The notes beneath the pieces are model-generated. The model was not told the origin of the DNA, made no database searches, and saw only the letters and a program-made list of their open reading frames with translations. Of a DNA stretch of 13,516 nucleotides, positions 1-8,000 are shown piece after piece. This stretch comes from Thermococcaceae archaeon (GTDB lineage Archaea > Methanobacteriota_B > Thermococci > Thermococcales > Thermococcaceae). The DNA is taken from positions 1 through 13,516 of the forward strand of contig JAMOPD010000173.1 in assembly GCA_027064745.1 (NCBI GenBank), written 5' to 3'. The stretch's first letter is position 1, and each line of letters opens with the position of its first letter. The position numbers and the translations under genes were made by a program.

Positions 1-439
1 ACACCCTAACCGGAATAGAATGCCTTGGGACGTTTTCATAATTCCTGACAATAAGAGCGAACCTCGCCTTAACACCCACTGAAACATCATTAGTAATATT
101 AGCGCTTAAAATTCCAGTGAAATCATTATCCGCCTCAACTGTTAAATCCCTTATTTCACTGTCTTTTACTTCTTCGTTGTATATTACTTTTGCTTCTGCT
201 GTATAATCTCCAGCCTTGACATTGCTCCAGGTGAAGGTGTATTCTGAATCATCCAAATAGTCCGGATTTATTGTCCTCTCCCTAGAATACACTACCTCCC
301 CTGAATTCTTATCCTTAACCACCAGCTTTAACGTTGCACTAATCCCACTACTAATTGAATTATACAGCCGAACAGTAAACGCCACATCATCACCCTCAAC
401 AGGACCCTCCGGATTATAATAAAACCCAGTAATCTTCAA
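1..439 (-). CDS. A5: CARDB-like beta-sandwich protein, orphan module, runs off left edge
   Basis: The minus frame is open from 457 to the window edge, directly after an in-frame TAA at 458-460. The only visible initiator is TTG at 437-439, with a weak GAGGG about ten bases upstream. The translation is a typical extracellular beta-sandwich: a first strand ending in EGDDVAFTVRLYN, a later strand EYTFTWSNVKAGDY, then a second domain containing ARFALIVRNYENV. The first domain aligns by eye with A1 residues about 691-790 (A1 has GSAVNFTVKV at the matching place), and the second with the Cys-pair module of A1-A4, although the cysteine of that strand is absent here. No signal peptide is possible in the visible part. 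Similarity to A1 extends upstream of the TTG, which suggests a gene fragment rather than an intact secreted protein. The C-terminus and any partner lie outside the window. Confidence 0.6.
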   Translation of the reverse strand, partial: MKITGFYYNPEGPVEGDDVAFTVRLYNSISSGISATLKLVVKDKNSGEVVYSRERTINPDYLDDSEYTFTWSNVKAGDYTAEAKVIYNEEVKDSEIRDLTVEADNDFTGILSANITNDVSVGVKARFALIVRNYENVPRHSIPVRV

Positions 440-509
440 AACACTGCCCTCAGTTGATTAATAACAAAAATATTGGAGGAAAGGACATTAGCAAGCTTAT
501 CCAGTTCAA

Positions 510-749
510 TTAATGCTTCTTCTTAAGCCGCTCTTCAAGCTCTCTAGCTGTTAAATATTCAATTTTATTAGAATCACCAATAATGTAGGGTTCCTGATTT
601 TGCATTGTATTTTTTTGATCAATGTAGAATGCTGTTAAAAGTATTATAAAACCAATAATCTCAAATAATCCAATTTTTTCGTTTTCGGATAAAGGAGTGC
701 ATAAAAAGATATAAAGAACAAAAACAAGTATCCAGTGCTTTATTCTCAT
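510..749 (-). CDS. M5: small membrane protein, two TM segments (putative immunity partner of A4)
   Basis: A 79-residue protein with hydrophobic segments at about residues 6-20 and 27-43, and a charged tail ending ELEERLKKKH that would probably be cytoplasmic. I chose the ATG at 749. It lies three bases after GGTGAT, which is formed by the last codons and stop of A4. A longer form starting at 770 would put the initiator inside A4 and has no better ribosome site. It begins six bases after the A4 stop, so translation is probably coupled to A4. I do not recognise the family. By position it follows A4 in the way M1, M2 and M3 follow A1, A2 and A3, so a protective partner role is inferred only from layout. 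Confidence 0.6.
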   Translation of the reverse strand: MRIKHWILVFVLYIFLCTPLSENEKIGLFEIIGFIILLTAFYIDQKNTMQNQEPYIIGDSNKIEYLTARELEERLKKKH

Positions 750-754
750 TATTA

Positions 755-1531
755 TCACCACCCTATCCATTCAAGTAGTATATCTTTCAACTTTTCTCCA
801 ATGTATTTTAATACTTCCTTGCTTTCCTCGTTTTCTGAGACTCTTAAAATTCCAACATATCCCAAAATAAATGGTACTGTTCGTTTTCCTATTTCCTTGT
901 ACAATAATAATCCCTTCTTTACGAAATAATTATCATCTTTCACTGTTATTGTTTCTCCTGTTATCCTCGCTAGTACCTGGTTTGTTGGTACTCCGTTTTC
1001 TGCTTTGTATACTGCAATTCCAATTGTATGCTCCTTTGGAAGGTAATAAATTTTTGTTATATTACAACACACGTTTCTTTCACATTTAACGCCCTCGTAT
1101 TCCTGAACTTCTTGAATAAAGTTTAGGGCCGTTGCAGATGGACCATAAACCATTTTTGCCAATTCATCATCAAACTTTACTTCAAACTCTATTGAAGTGT
1201 TTGAATCTGCTAAGATTTCTCTAAAGTCTACCCAAAATGTCTCTATATTGTCAATTAACACTTTTGGAGCAACTTTAATTTTTGAATCGCCATAATTATG
1301 GATAACCAAATTACATGTAACTCTATCCCTATCAAGCTTCCATTCATACAAACCAACTTCTTTCGGTGTACATGTGAAGCTCACTATTTCAACTCCTTGT
1401 GTTTTGTTTGTTGTGATTGCTATTGTTCCCGCTGTTTCATCCCTCGTTTGCTCATCATGAATGACCTTTATCAAATAATCATAATCCCCCGGAAGAATAT
1501 CCTCCGGAACTACCCACTGAAGCGTAAACAT
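755..1531 (-). CDS. A4: orphan beta-sandwich module protein with Cys-pair domain and amphipathic C-terminus
   Basis: 258 residues counted from ATG 1531. Residues 1-45 are the second half of a CARDB-like domain (FTLQW, then GDYDYLIKV). Residues about 48-190 form the module shared with A1-A3, with C54 and C73 in FTC and VTCNLVIHNY, plus extra cysteines C150, C155 and C156 not seen in the others. The last 50 residues are rich in Lys, Glu and Leu, amphipathic, and end in EWIGW. There is no signal peptide. The start is doubtful: the frame is open and coding-like back to about 1594 with no ATG, GTG or TTG before 1531. The best ribosome-site-like sequence, GGTGGTG near 1560, sits too far upstream and in front of an out-of-frame ATG. 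So this is either poorly translated or a silent module. M4 ends just upstream and M5 begins just downstream. Confidence 0.65.
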   Translation of the reverse strand: MFTLQWVVPEDILPGDYDYLIKVIHDEQTRDETAGTIAITTNKTQGVEIVSFTCTPKEVGLYEWKLDRDRVTCNLVIHNYGDSKIKVAPKVLIDNIETFWVDFREILADSNTSIEFEVKFDDELAKMVYGPSATALNFIQEVQEYEGVKCERNVCCNITKIYYLPKEHTIGIAVYKAENGVPTNQVLARITGETITVKDDNYFVKKGLLLYKEIGKRTVPFILGYVGILRVSENEESKEVLKYIGEKLKDILLEWIGW

Positions 1532-1587
1532 CCTCGAACCATTGCTTCCAACATCACCACCCTCAAAGTTTCCTTGTAATCCAAAAT

Positions 1588-1938
1588 TTAATATTCACTC
1601 TCTAATTGCTCTTTAGTCAATTTATACGCATAGACGGGTACGTAAATTAATATTCCCGAACCCAACGCCCATAAACATGATAACAATGCCCCCTTGAAGT
1701 AAATTCCAAAGTTTCTAATGTTAAAGTACACTATAACTCCTACTAAAACTCCGATTGTACCAATATCAACTTTTAAATATCCCCTAAGTTTTACACCCAA
1801 CAAAGCTCCTCCAGCTATGAGGAGATTGTACATAAGCACAAAGAATGAGTCACTGAGTCCAAATTCTTTGGAGGTTAGAATAAAGGCAGTAGCATAAAAA
1901 GTTAAAGAGAGCACTAGAAAATGCCAAGGCTTCTTCAT
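1588..1938 (-). CDS. M4: polytopic membrane protein, about four TM segments
   Basis: 116 residues, nearly all hydrophobic, with likely membrane segments near residues 7-22, 31-50, 58-76 and 84-107, and a short charged end (KLTKEQLESEY). ATG 1938 follows GGTGAT by five bases. It is the second membrane protein in a row after M3, with no A-type gene between them, which breaks the A/M alternation of the operon. It could be an extra immunity-like gene left after its partner was lost, or a second subunit acting with M3. I see no clear FTH-W motif of the kind in M1 and M2. No family recognised. Confidence 0.7.
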   Translation of the reverse strand: MKKPWHFLVLSLTFYATAFILTSKEFGLSDSFFVLMYNLLIAGGALLGVKLRGYLKVDIGTIGVLVGVIVYFNIRNFGIYFKGALLSCLWALGSGILIYVPVYAYKLTKEQLESEY

Positions 1939-1986
1939 ATGCTATCACCTCACGAATAGTTTGTAATTACCCAGTTCTTGAACTTC

Positions 1987-2616
1987 TCAAGGCTGAATCC
2001 AAATATTATACTCCCCTTTCATCTCATTGTTATTGGAATTTGATAATAAGAGCCATATCCAGGATACTAGTATACTAGCACCATAGATAATCGAAGGACA
2101 GTTGCCGCACTGGATCATATAAACAACGACAGAGATTAGGGGGAGATACCTAATTGTAAATATTGTAAACCACTTCAATTTCCTGTTCATGATGGCAATG
2201 AGATGGGCGACTCCCCAAAGCCACAGGAGAACTAAGCTCCACCTTCCTGAAAGGAACCACGCGCCTTCAAGGGCTAAAATCCCACCAATGATTATCAAAA
2301 GCGGAATGGGAACGCCTTTCCTCCAGAGACTTCGCTCGTTCACGTCCTCGTACATCGGAATCCTGCTCCATCGAGTGTAGACCCAGTAATCCCTCGAAGT
2401 CGGGAAAACCAAAATGACTAGCCAAGCAATGAAGAGCACTGGAACGGCGGAAACGCGTGGTGGATTCGCCAGAAAAGCCAAGATTTGAATGACCGGAATG
2501 GAGAGGATAACGTAGTCCGACGTTGCCTGACTCCAATCTTGCTCTCTAATGAGAAAGACTAGAAAAAAGAAAAATGCAAAGGGGATTACCCACCATCCAC
2601 AGACTTCTGATATCAT
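1987..2616 (-). CDS. M3: polytopic membrane protein, about seven TM segments (putative immunity partner of A3)
   Basis: 209 residues with hydrophobic segments near 8-23, 34-50, 57-72, 103-118, 127-143, 150-168 and 176-191. ATG 2616 is preceded by GGGGTGAT formed over the A3 stop, only six bases after that gene ends. Residues about 117-145 (GAWFLSGRW followed by a hydrophobic stretch) align loosely with the FTH[N/S]W regions of M1 and M2, each preceded by a basic loop and a membrane segment, so the three may be distant relatives. A conserved-looking stretch of 13 codons continues in frame beyond the TGA stop, up to a second TGA that forms the ribosome site of M4, so the C-terminus may have been shortened recently. 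No family recognised. Confidence 0.72.
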   Translation of the reverse strand: MISEVCGWWVIPFAFFFFLVFLIREQDWSQATSDYVILSIPVIQILAFLANPPRVSAVPVLFIAWLVILVFPTSRDYWVYTRWSRIPMYEDVNERSLWRKGVPIPLLIIIGGILALEGAWFLSGRWSLVLLWLWGVAHLIAIMNRKLKWFTIFTIRYLPLISVVVYMIQCGNCPSIIYGASILVSWIWLLLSNSNNNEMKGEYNIWIQP

Positions 2617-2622
2617 TCTACA

Positions 2623-3273
2623 TCACCCCACTGTCTGGTAAAAGCCCACTACAAAAGATATAACTCCTGCCATCGTCAATGCATAAGAGTCAACAACGAG
2701 ACTTACTGTGGCTGCCACACATCCTCCTATGAACACTGTTGAACTTACTGCTGCCTGCACTGAATTTTGAGTTATTGTACCACTTCCGAATCCCACAAAT
2801 TCTTTCCCCTTTATCCTATAATGCAGTTCAACTGTGAAGATTGCTCCATAAAGCTCAGTTTCCAGATCATATACATTGATTCCCCCAGTGTTCCTCCAGA
2901 ACTCCACAGTGCTATACCCTTGAGGAGGAACTGAAATGTAAGATGTGTAACTCCACTCTCCAACTAGATTGTTGCTTAGCGCAACAGGAGTAACTTTTAC
3001 AGGAGATATAACTTCCACATCACCCTTAATTTCCATATTTGATGGATTGTATAAAACTGCTCTGCAGGTGAGGGTGCCTTTGTATAGAAGGTGATGCTCT
3101 CTGTCTATACCTGTAGAGATATACAGGTCGTCGCATTCGAATGCTATTTGTTGTAATTCTCCGTTTCCGTGTTTTACTTCTATTTTTATATTGTCGGTGT
3201 GGTTTTCACCCCCGTAATTGTCTACATAAAGCATGTAAGTGTGATTTCCGACTTCATAGAGTATTAAGTACAC
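2623..3273 (-). CDS. A3: orphan beta-sandwich module with Cys-pair domain and hydrophobic C-terminus
   Basis: 216 residues, starting with GTG 3273 behind a perfect AAGGAGG seven bases away, so it is really translated although it begins in the middle of a domain. Residues 8-33 (from VGNHTYMLYVDNYGG) nearly repeat A1 residues 871-896. Residues 45-165 form the shared module with C47 and C70 (ECDDLY, LTCRAVLYNP), then PPQGYSTVEFW and DLETELYGAIF, which have close counterparts in A2. After a GTITQN junction at 165-170 the last 45 residues are strongly hydrophobic (FIGGCVAATVSLVV, then AGVISFVVGF). No signal peptide. It overlaps the end of M2 by 20 bases and M3 follows after six bases. I infer an orphan C-terminal tip paired with M3. 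A structural surface subunit is the main alternative. Confidence 0.75.
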   Translation of the reverse strand: MYLILYEVGNHTYMLYVDNYGGENHTDNIKIEVKHGNGELQQIAFECDDLYISTGIDREHHLLYKGTLTCRAVLYNPSNMEIKGDVEVISPVKVTPVALSNNLVGEWSYTSYISVPPQGYSTVEFWRNTGGINVYDLETELYGAIFTVELHYRIKGKEFVGFGSGTITQNSVQAAVSSTVFIGGCVAATVSLVVDSYALTMAGVISFVVGFYQTVG

Positions 3274-3799
3274 TATCTTTCCTCCTTGTTATATTGTTTA
3301 AGACAGCAAAATATAAGACTATTAAACCAATTCCTACTGCAAGCATAATCGGTTGCTGATAAAATTCGATTATAACGCTGATACCAAGTGCAACTGGATA
3401 AACAACTTCCAGATAAATTGTCTTCGCGATACTGAAACCATAAAGGATGGTAGAAACTATGGGTGGTATTACAATAGCCCAGCTGTGAGTAAAGAGCCAA
3501 GCGCATACTGAGATAACGAAAAACATCAAGAAGGTAATGTCCCTGTAGTTAAATTTCACCATTTTCCATGGGTTTTTTCTTGCTATTAAGAAGTTCCAGA
3601 GGTCATAAACTATTGAACCTATCGGGAGCAAATAAAAGAGCCATACAAACCAGAGTGGAACCACTACGAGAGCTTCCTTGTGATGCCTTAGAAAATCCCA
3701 GATAACCGTTAAACTTGGAGTAAAAAGAGAAAAAGAGAGCATAAACAGCAAAAACCATCTAACCTTCATGCTAAATTCTCGTTCTAATTGTGCCACCAT
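3254..3799 (-). CDS. M2: polytopic membrane protein, about five TM segments (putative immunity partner of A2)
   Basis: 181 residues with membrane segments near 13-33, 44-65, 88-103, 107-126 and 132-168 (the last stretch may be two). ATG 3799 is five bases after GGTGG, which is itself coding sequence for the Trp-rich end of A2, so the two genes overlap by 16 bases and are probably translationally coupled. An internal ATG at residue 11 would give a neater membrane start but lacks a ribosome site. FTHSW at 103-107 matches FTHNW at 135-139 of M1, in both cases after a basic loop (ARKNP in M2, SRKPT in M1) and a membrane segment. This suggests that M1 and M2 are divergent members of one family. 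I do not recognise the family. Confidence 0.75.
   Translation of the reverse strand: MVAQLEREFSMKVRWFLLFMLSFSLFTPSLTVIWDFLRHHKEALVVVPLWFVWLFYLLPIGSIVYDLWNFLIARKNPWKMVKFNYRDITFLMFFVISVCAWLFTHSWAIVIPPIVSTILYGFSIAKTIYLEVVYPVALGISVIIEFYQQPIMLAVGIGLIVLYFAVLNNITRRKDSVLNTL
3281..3287 (-). promoter_or_regulatory. Strong ribosome-binding site of A3
   Basis: On the minus strand AAGGAGG lies seven bases before GTG 3273, inside the last codons of M2. It decides the start of A3 and shows that this signal-less fragment has a purpose-built translation start rather than being random gene debris. Confidence 0.8.
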
Positions 3800-4515
3800 T
3801 TATACCACCCCCAAGCCTCCTTCAAAATTCCAATTAATACTCTCGCTGCTTCCCCTGCTTTTGAGAAGTCTCTGGCAATAAGCACAGCTTTTAGAGTGCT
3901 TCCTGTCCCTTTGAAGAGGAATGCATTTAAAGCAGTATCAGCTAATACGTGAGCATTATTTTGTAAAATCTTTCCCCCTCCACATCCAACAGCTTCAAAC
4001 TGACTCCCATCAGCAAAATACACTGTATAGGGTATGGTAATAGAGTAAACAGATCCGTAGAGCTGGGTCTCAAGTGTTGTTAAAGGTACTCCGCTTATCT
4101 CACTGCGAAATTCTAAGGTATCATATCCTTGAGGCATTATGACAGGAGAATCAACTGAAACTTCGATAGTGTTCATTCCATGTTTAAGTTCTGTTGGAGT
4201 TAGAGATATTGCATTGATTGATACTCTTATATCTGGCATGCCATTTATGGACGCTATCTCTAGTTCTGCGGAGGTTGGGTTGTATAGTACTGCCTTACAT
4301 ATAAGAGTCGCATGATAATCAATTAATTCCCAGGTAAAGTACAGGTCATCACACTCCAAGGGTACTTGCTCTAATTCTGTCTCATTGCTTGGATGCACTA
4401 TCACCCTCACACTGTTCCAGTGTTCTTCACCTATTCCGTTTGGTTCCCCATCAGTGTTGTCGAGGAAGAGTTTGAAAATGCAGTTGCTAACATTAGTAGG
4501 AATCATTGCTTTCAC
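3784..4515 (-). CDS. A2: orphan beta-sandwich module with Cys-pair domain and variable C-terminus
   Basis: 243 residues from GTG 4515; ATG 4506, four codons in, is an equally good start and neither has a strong ribosome site. It overlaps the end of M1. Residues 12-40 resemble the last strands of the final CARDB-like domain of A1 (FKLFLDNTDGE against YMLYVDNYGGE). Residues 52-175 carry the shared module: C55 and C73 are 18 residues apart exactly as C908 and C926 in A1, followed by AVLYNP, MPQGYDTLEF and TLETQLYGSVY. A GKILQN junction (181-186) is followed by ADTA, also found in A1, and then a different tail ending in a Trp-rich GWYKWWHN. There is no signal peptide, yet sequons (NVS, NET) are present. 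Inferred orphan tip with M2 as partner. Confidence 0.75.
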   Translation of the reverse strand: MKAMIPTNVSNCIFKLFLDNTDGEPNGIGEEHWNSVRVIVHPSNETELEQVPLECDDLYFTWELIDYHATLICKAVLYNPTSAELEIASINGMPDIRVSINAISLTPTELKHGMNTIEVSVDSPVIMPQGYDTLEFRSEISGVPLTTLETQLYGSVYSITIPYTVYFADGSQFEAVGCGGGKILQNNAHVLADTALNAFLFKGTGSTLKAVLIARDFSKAGEAARVLIGILKEAWGWYKWWHN

Positions 4516-5017
4516 ACTTTCCCCGGGTAATCATATTTCGTATCTCTTCAAATATCAAATACCCACTTATTATCAACATCACTGAGGCAACTACCTCCAT
4601 CCAGTTGTGAGTGAAAGTACCTTCCCTCAGGGGATTAAGCGAAAAGAAGCCTAAAAGAAGAACACCGAAGTATCTAAGCCTTGAATCCGCCTTGGGTATT
4701 GTAGGCTTTCTACTGAGAGCATAGCGAGCAAGCAAAATAAAACTTAAAAGAGCAACAAATATTATCCCGAGGAGAATCGCTCCAAGGTAACCTATCACGA
4801 AAACACTAACAGCTATTACAATCAAATTACTCGAAAGCAATAAACGGGTCAATTTTGAGCAACATTTAATGCCTGATGATATCATTTCCAGCAGGACTGT
4901 CCAGACATAAAGCACTGAAAGACTCACACTCGTTAACGTCAAGAACACTTTAATATCCGTTGCTATGTACAAAATGAAAAGAGAAGTTAGATAAAACGTC
5001 GTGCCAATTCCCCTCAT
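4493..5017 (-). CDS. M1: polytopic membrane protein, five or six TM segments (putative immunity partner of A1)
   Basis: 174 residues. Hydrophobic segments lie near 5-20, 24-44, 60-78, 79-97, 114-127 and 137-156. ATG 5017 follows GGGGGTGT by a few bases, and the gene begins 13 bases after the A1 stop. FTHNW at 135-139 pairs with FTHSW in M2 and sits at the start of the last membrane segment. No catalytic motif or known transporter signature is visible. Directly behind the large secreted A1, whose end is a glycine-zipper segment likely to insert in membranes, a small multi-spanning protein is what one expects for immunity to a pore-forming toxin, but a structural or export partner would look the same. 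Confidence 0.75.
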   Translation of the reverse strand: MRGIGTTFYLTSLFILYIATDIKVFLTLTSVSLSVLYVWTVLLEMISSGIKCCSKLTRLLLSSNLIVIAVSVFVIGYLGAILLGIIFVALLSFILLARYALSRKPTIPKADSRLRYFGVLLLGFFSLNPLREGTFTHNWMEVVASVMLIISGYLIFEEIRNMITRGKCESNDSY

Positions 5018-5030
5018 TATTTACACCCCC

Positions 5031-8000
5031 TCATGGCCTTCCCAATATTCCATGCCATATTACTCCATATAAAAACCCTAAAGTCCCGCCAATAACACCG
5101 CCAGCCATTGCACCTCCAGCAGTCCCAACCCCTGGCAGAAGACTACCAACTATCGCTCCCGCTGTAGCTCCTATCACAATTCCAGCAGCAGTATCAGCAA
5201 TAATATTCTGAACAACACTACCCATTTCAATCACTATCTTTGTATATTCATAGGCAGTATATTTTAAGCTCCAAGTGTTTCCTTGTGAGTCAATAACGTA
5301 AGTTTTGCCGTTAACTTCGAGTGTAAAGTCTACTTGCACCGGGACGGAAATTCCAGCCAAATCTGCAATTTCAGCACCCTTTTCGAGTATTCCGCTGGCT
5401 GAAAGCACATCGTGAAAGTCTATTTTTAATTTTCCGGTTCCCTTTGGTGGAATAGTTGGCGTGAGGAGAGTATCAGTAAACTCTGGCGTTACCTCCTTAG
5501 TGTATTGGTTCTTGAGTATGCGTGCTTCAGTCGTCACATCAGTAATGTGCCATTCAACATCCGTAGGGTTTGTAAAATACACTTCACATGACAGGTCTAA
5601 CACAAAGTTTCCTTTTTCAGCTGATAACAATAGATCACCACAGTTCATAACAGCTGTTTGTACCGTTGGAGGCTCTACTTCTATTTTTACACTGTCGGTG
5701 TGGCTTTCACCGCCGTAATTGTCTACATAAAGCATGTAAGTGTGGTTTCCAATGCCTGATACTGGTAAATCAAAGTATGTTGTATAATTTCCATTAGCTG
5801 GTAATCTTGCCTCGAAATACTCTTCATCCTTGGGATAAACTTTACTCCCATCCTCACCCACAACATACCCCCTAATTGAATACGCACTATTCACATAATT
5901 AAAGACTTTAACCGTGAAATACACTGTTCCACCACCCACAAGCTCCCTCGGGAAAGCCTCAAGTTTAACGGCAAACTGCTGGCTTGGAGAGGCAACGCTT
6001 ATACTTCCGCTTTCTTCATCATCCATGAATTCTTGTCCTCCTATGATGCTGTATGCTTTTATCGTGTAGGAGTGCTCTCCCTTCTCCGCAAGCCAGTGGA
6101 GGTTGAAAGTTCCCTCGGAATTAGAGTTGATACTCCCTTGAGTAACATTAACTAAGTTACCATTAACAAACAATTTTAACTTCACGTCTTGGCTTGTGGA
6201 GTAAGTGCTCTTAACCTTAACCGTGAAATTCACTGCACTTCCATCCCTCGGCTCCTGTGGTGAAATACTAACACTCTCAATAATCAAACTCCCCACATTA
6301 TCATTGTTATCCTTAACGGTTATGTCTCCGTCATCGTGTTTCTCATACCCGTCAAAGTCGAATGTTCCTGAGTAACCATAAGTTCCTGTTTCAGTGTAAG
6401 TGATTGTCGTTACTGGTATCAAGCCAGAATTACTGTTCGGGTTAAGGCTCACGTGCCCTCTCTTGGTTATTGGTTCTGAAGAACCAGGAACGGCAATGTT
6501 TAACTCGTAACTTCCATTAATCATAGCATTATTCCCATTATGCACTCTAACATAAAAAGTCACGTTCTCGCCGGGCTTAACAGAGGAGCTTGAAGGGAGG
6601 ATTTGGAATTGAACTTTACTCTTGTCTATAGTGTTGCCCAAGCGAATTGTTCCAGAGTAGGAGATTGTCACTGTCCTTGATTGACTATTACTGTTCAAAC
6701 CCTCCTCTGGAGGAGTTATTGACGTTGGTAAGTCATGATCACTTGGAGTGTAAGTTACGGTTACTGTGCCGCTTACAGTCACAACATCACTTCCATGAAT
6801 CTCTCCACTGGGTTTTGAGTACCAGGTTATTACACCATCAGCTGGATGAATTACCTCATAATGCTTTGAATCACTTAAGCCACTGCCACTGACCTTAACA
6901 CTAACATCCGAAACAGTATTATCCTCGGCCTTTAAACTCGCCTCAACTCGATAAGTTGCGTAATTCTTAGTAACCTCCTCCTTGACAACACTAACTCCAA
7001 TGGATAAGTAACCCTGCTCATTGGAAAGAGCGTTCAAAGGAGCGGATGACGTTACTTTCCGTTTTTGGGGATTTGCAAGAGGTTTTGGTGTTGTATAAAC
7101 TCCTCTTAAATGGAAGTTCTCTAAATACTCTCCACGCAGTGAGGTTTTAAAGTACTCTCCTAATTGGGAGGTAATGTTCTGCACAAGCTTGTTTAAGTGT
7201 GGATTGTTGTCTCCAAGCTCTTCAGCCTTTAAGAGCACTTCTAAATCGCTTAATTTTTCCAAGGCTTTAAAAACATTCCAGTAGTATAATTCGTAACTCG
7301 TTGAAGCACTCACATGAACTGAACAGTCTATAGGAATGAGTTTTTCGTGATAGCTCTTGGTGACAATCATGATTATCACATAATCTCCCTGAACTAATAC
7401 CCTCCTGCTTTTTGTAACACTTTCAAAACCAACTGCTAATCTAGTGGAGTTACTAAGATTTTTCAGGAGATTAATTGGTGATGAATTTTTGATAGGCGGC
7501 CTTATATACTTATTCCCTATCACGTCATCTCCTCCTTCTTGATTGTTTGGTGGGTTAACAAAGCATCTCTCGTACCCTGAAGTATTATTAGCGTAAGTTA
7601 CTTTGGAGGTTGTAGATATGATTTTCTCCTTATTTTCTTTTGAGAAGTTAATGATTTGTTTTTTCAGGTTTTCAATTAGGGAGATTTTCTCTTGGAGGGA
7701 TGCATTTTGGAAGGTTTTATTAAATTCTTTAAACTTCTGCCATATGAATGGAACGCTGCTTTTTTCTTCCCATGTTGTGAGGATTGGAAGGTTTAAGCTG
7801 GTTGTATTAGCGTTTAAAAGCTTTTTCCAACCCCATGTTTCGTAATTGTTGTATTTGAATGCGACTTTGATGAAGGCTGTGGAGAAGTTTTCCAGGAAGG
7901 CTGTCATGTTAAAGCCTGTGGTAATGTTATCGGCGTTTTTTGTAATGTACTCTTGTAAGGCTTTAATCTCCTCATCACTCCAACCTTGTGATTTGAGGGC

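Noticed and set aside
750..770. ATG at 770 as start of M5
   Set aside because: It lies inside the end of A4 without a better ribosome site; ATG 749 has GGTGAT just upstream and directly follows the A4 stop.
2267..2536. Minus-strand 89-codon frame inside M3, and similar overlapping frames on both strands across birA, gltP, A1 and the surface protein gene
   Set aside because: They overlap well-supported genes in other frames, have no ribosome sites and unnatural composition, so they are shadows.
5908..6235. DNA repeat at 5908-5926 and 6217-6235 (one mismatch in 19)
   Set aside because: It encodes the same FTVKV strand in two neighbouring CARDB-like domains of A1, so it is explained by domain repetition and is not a separate element.
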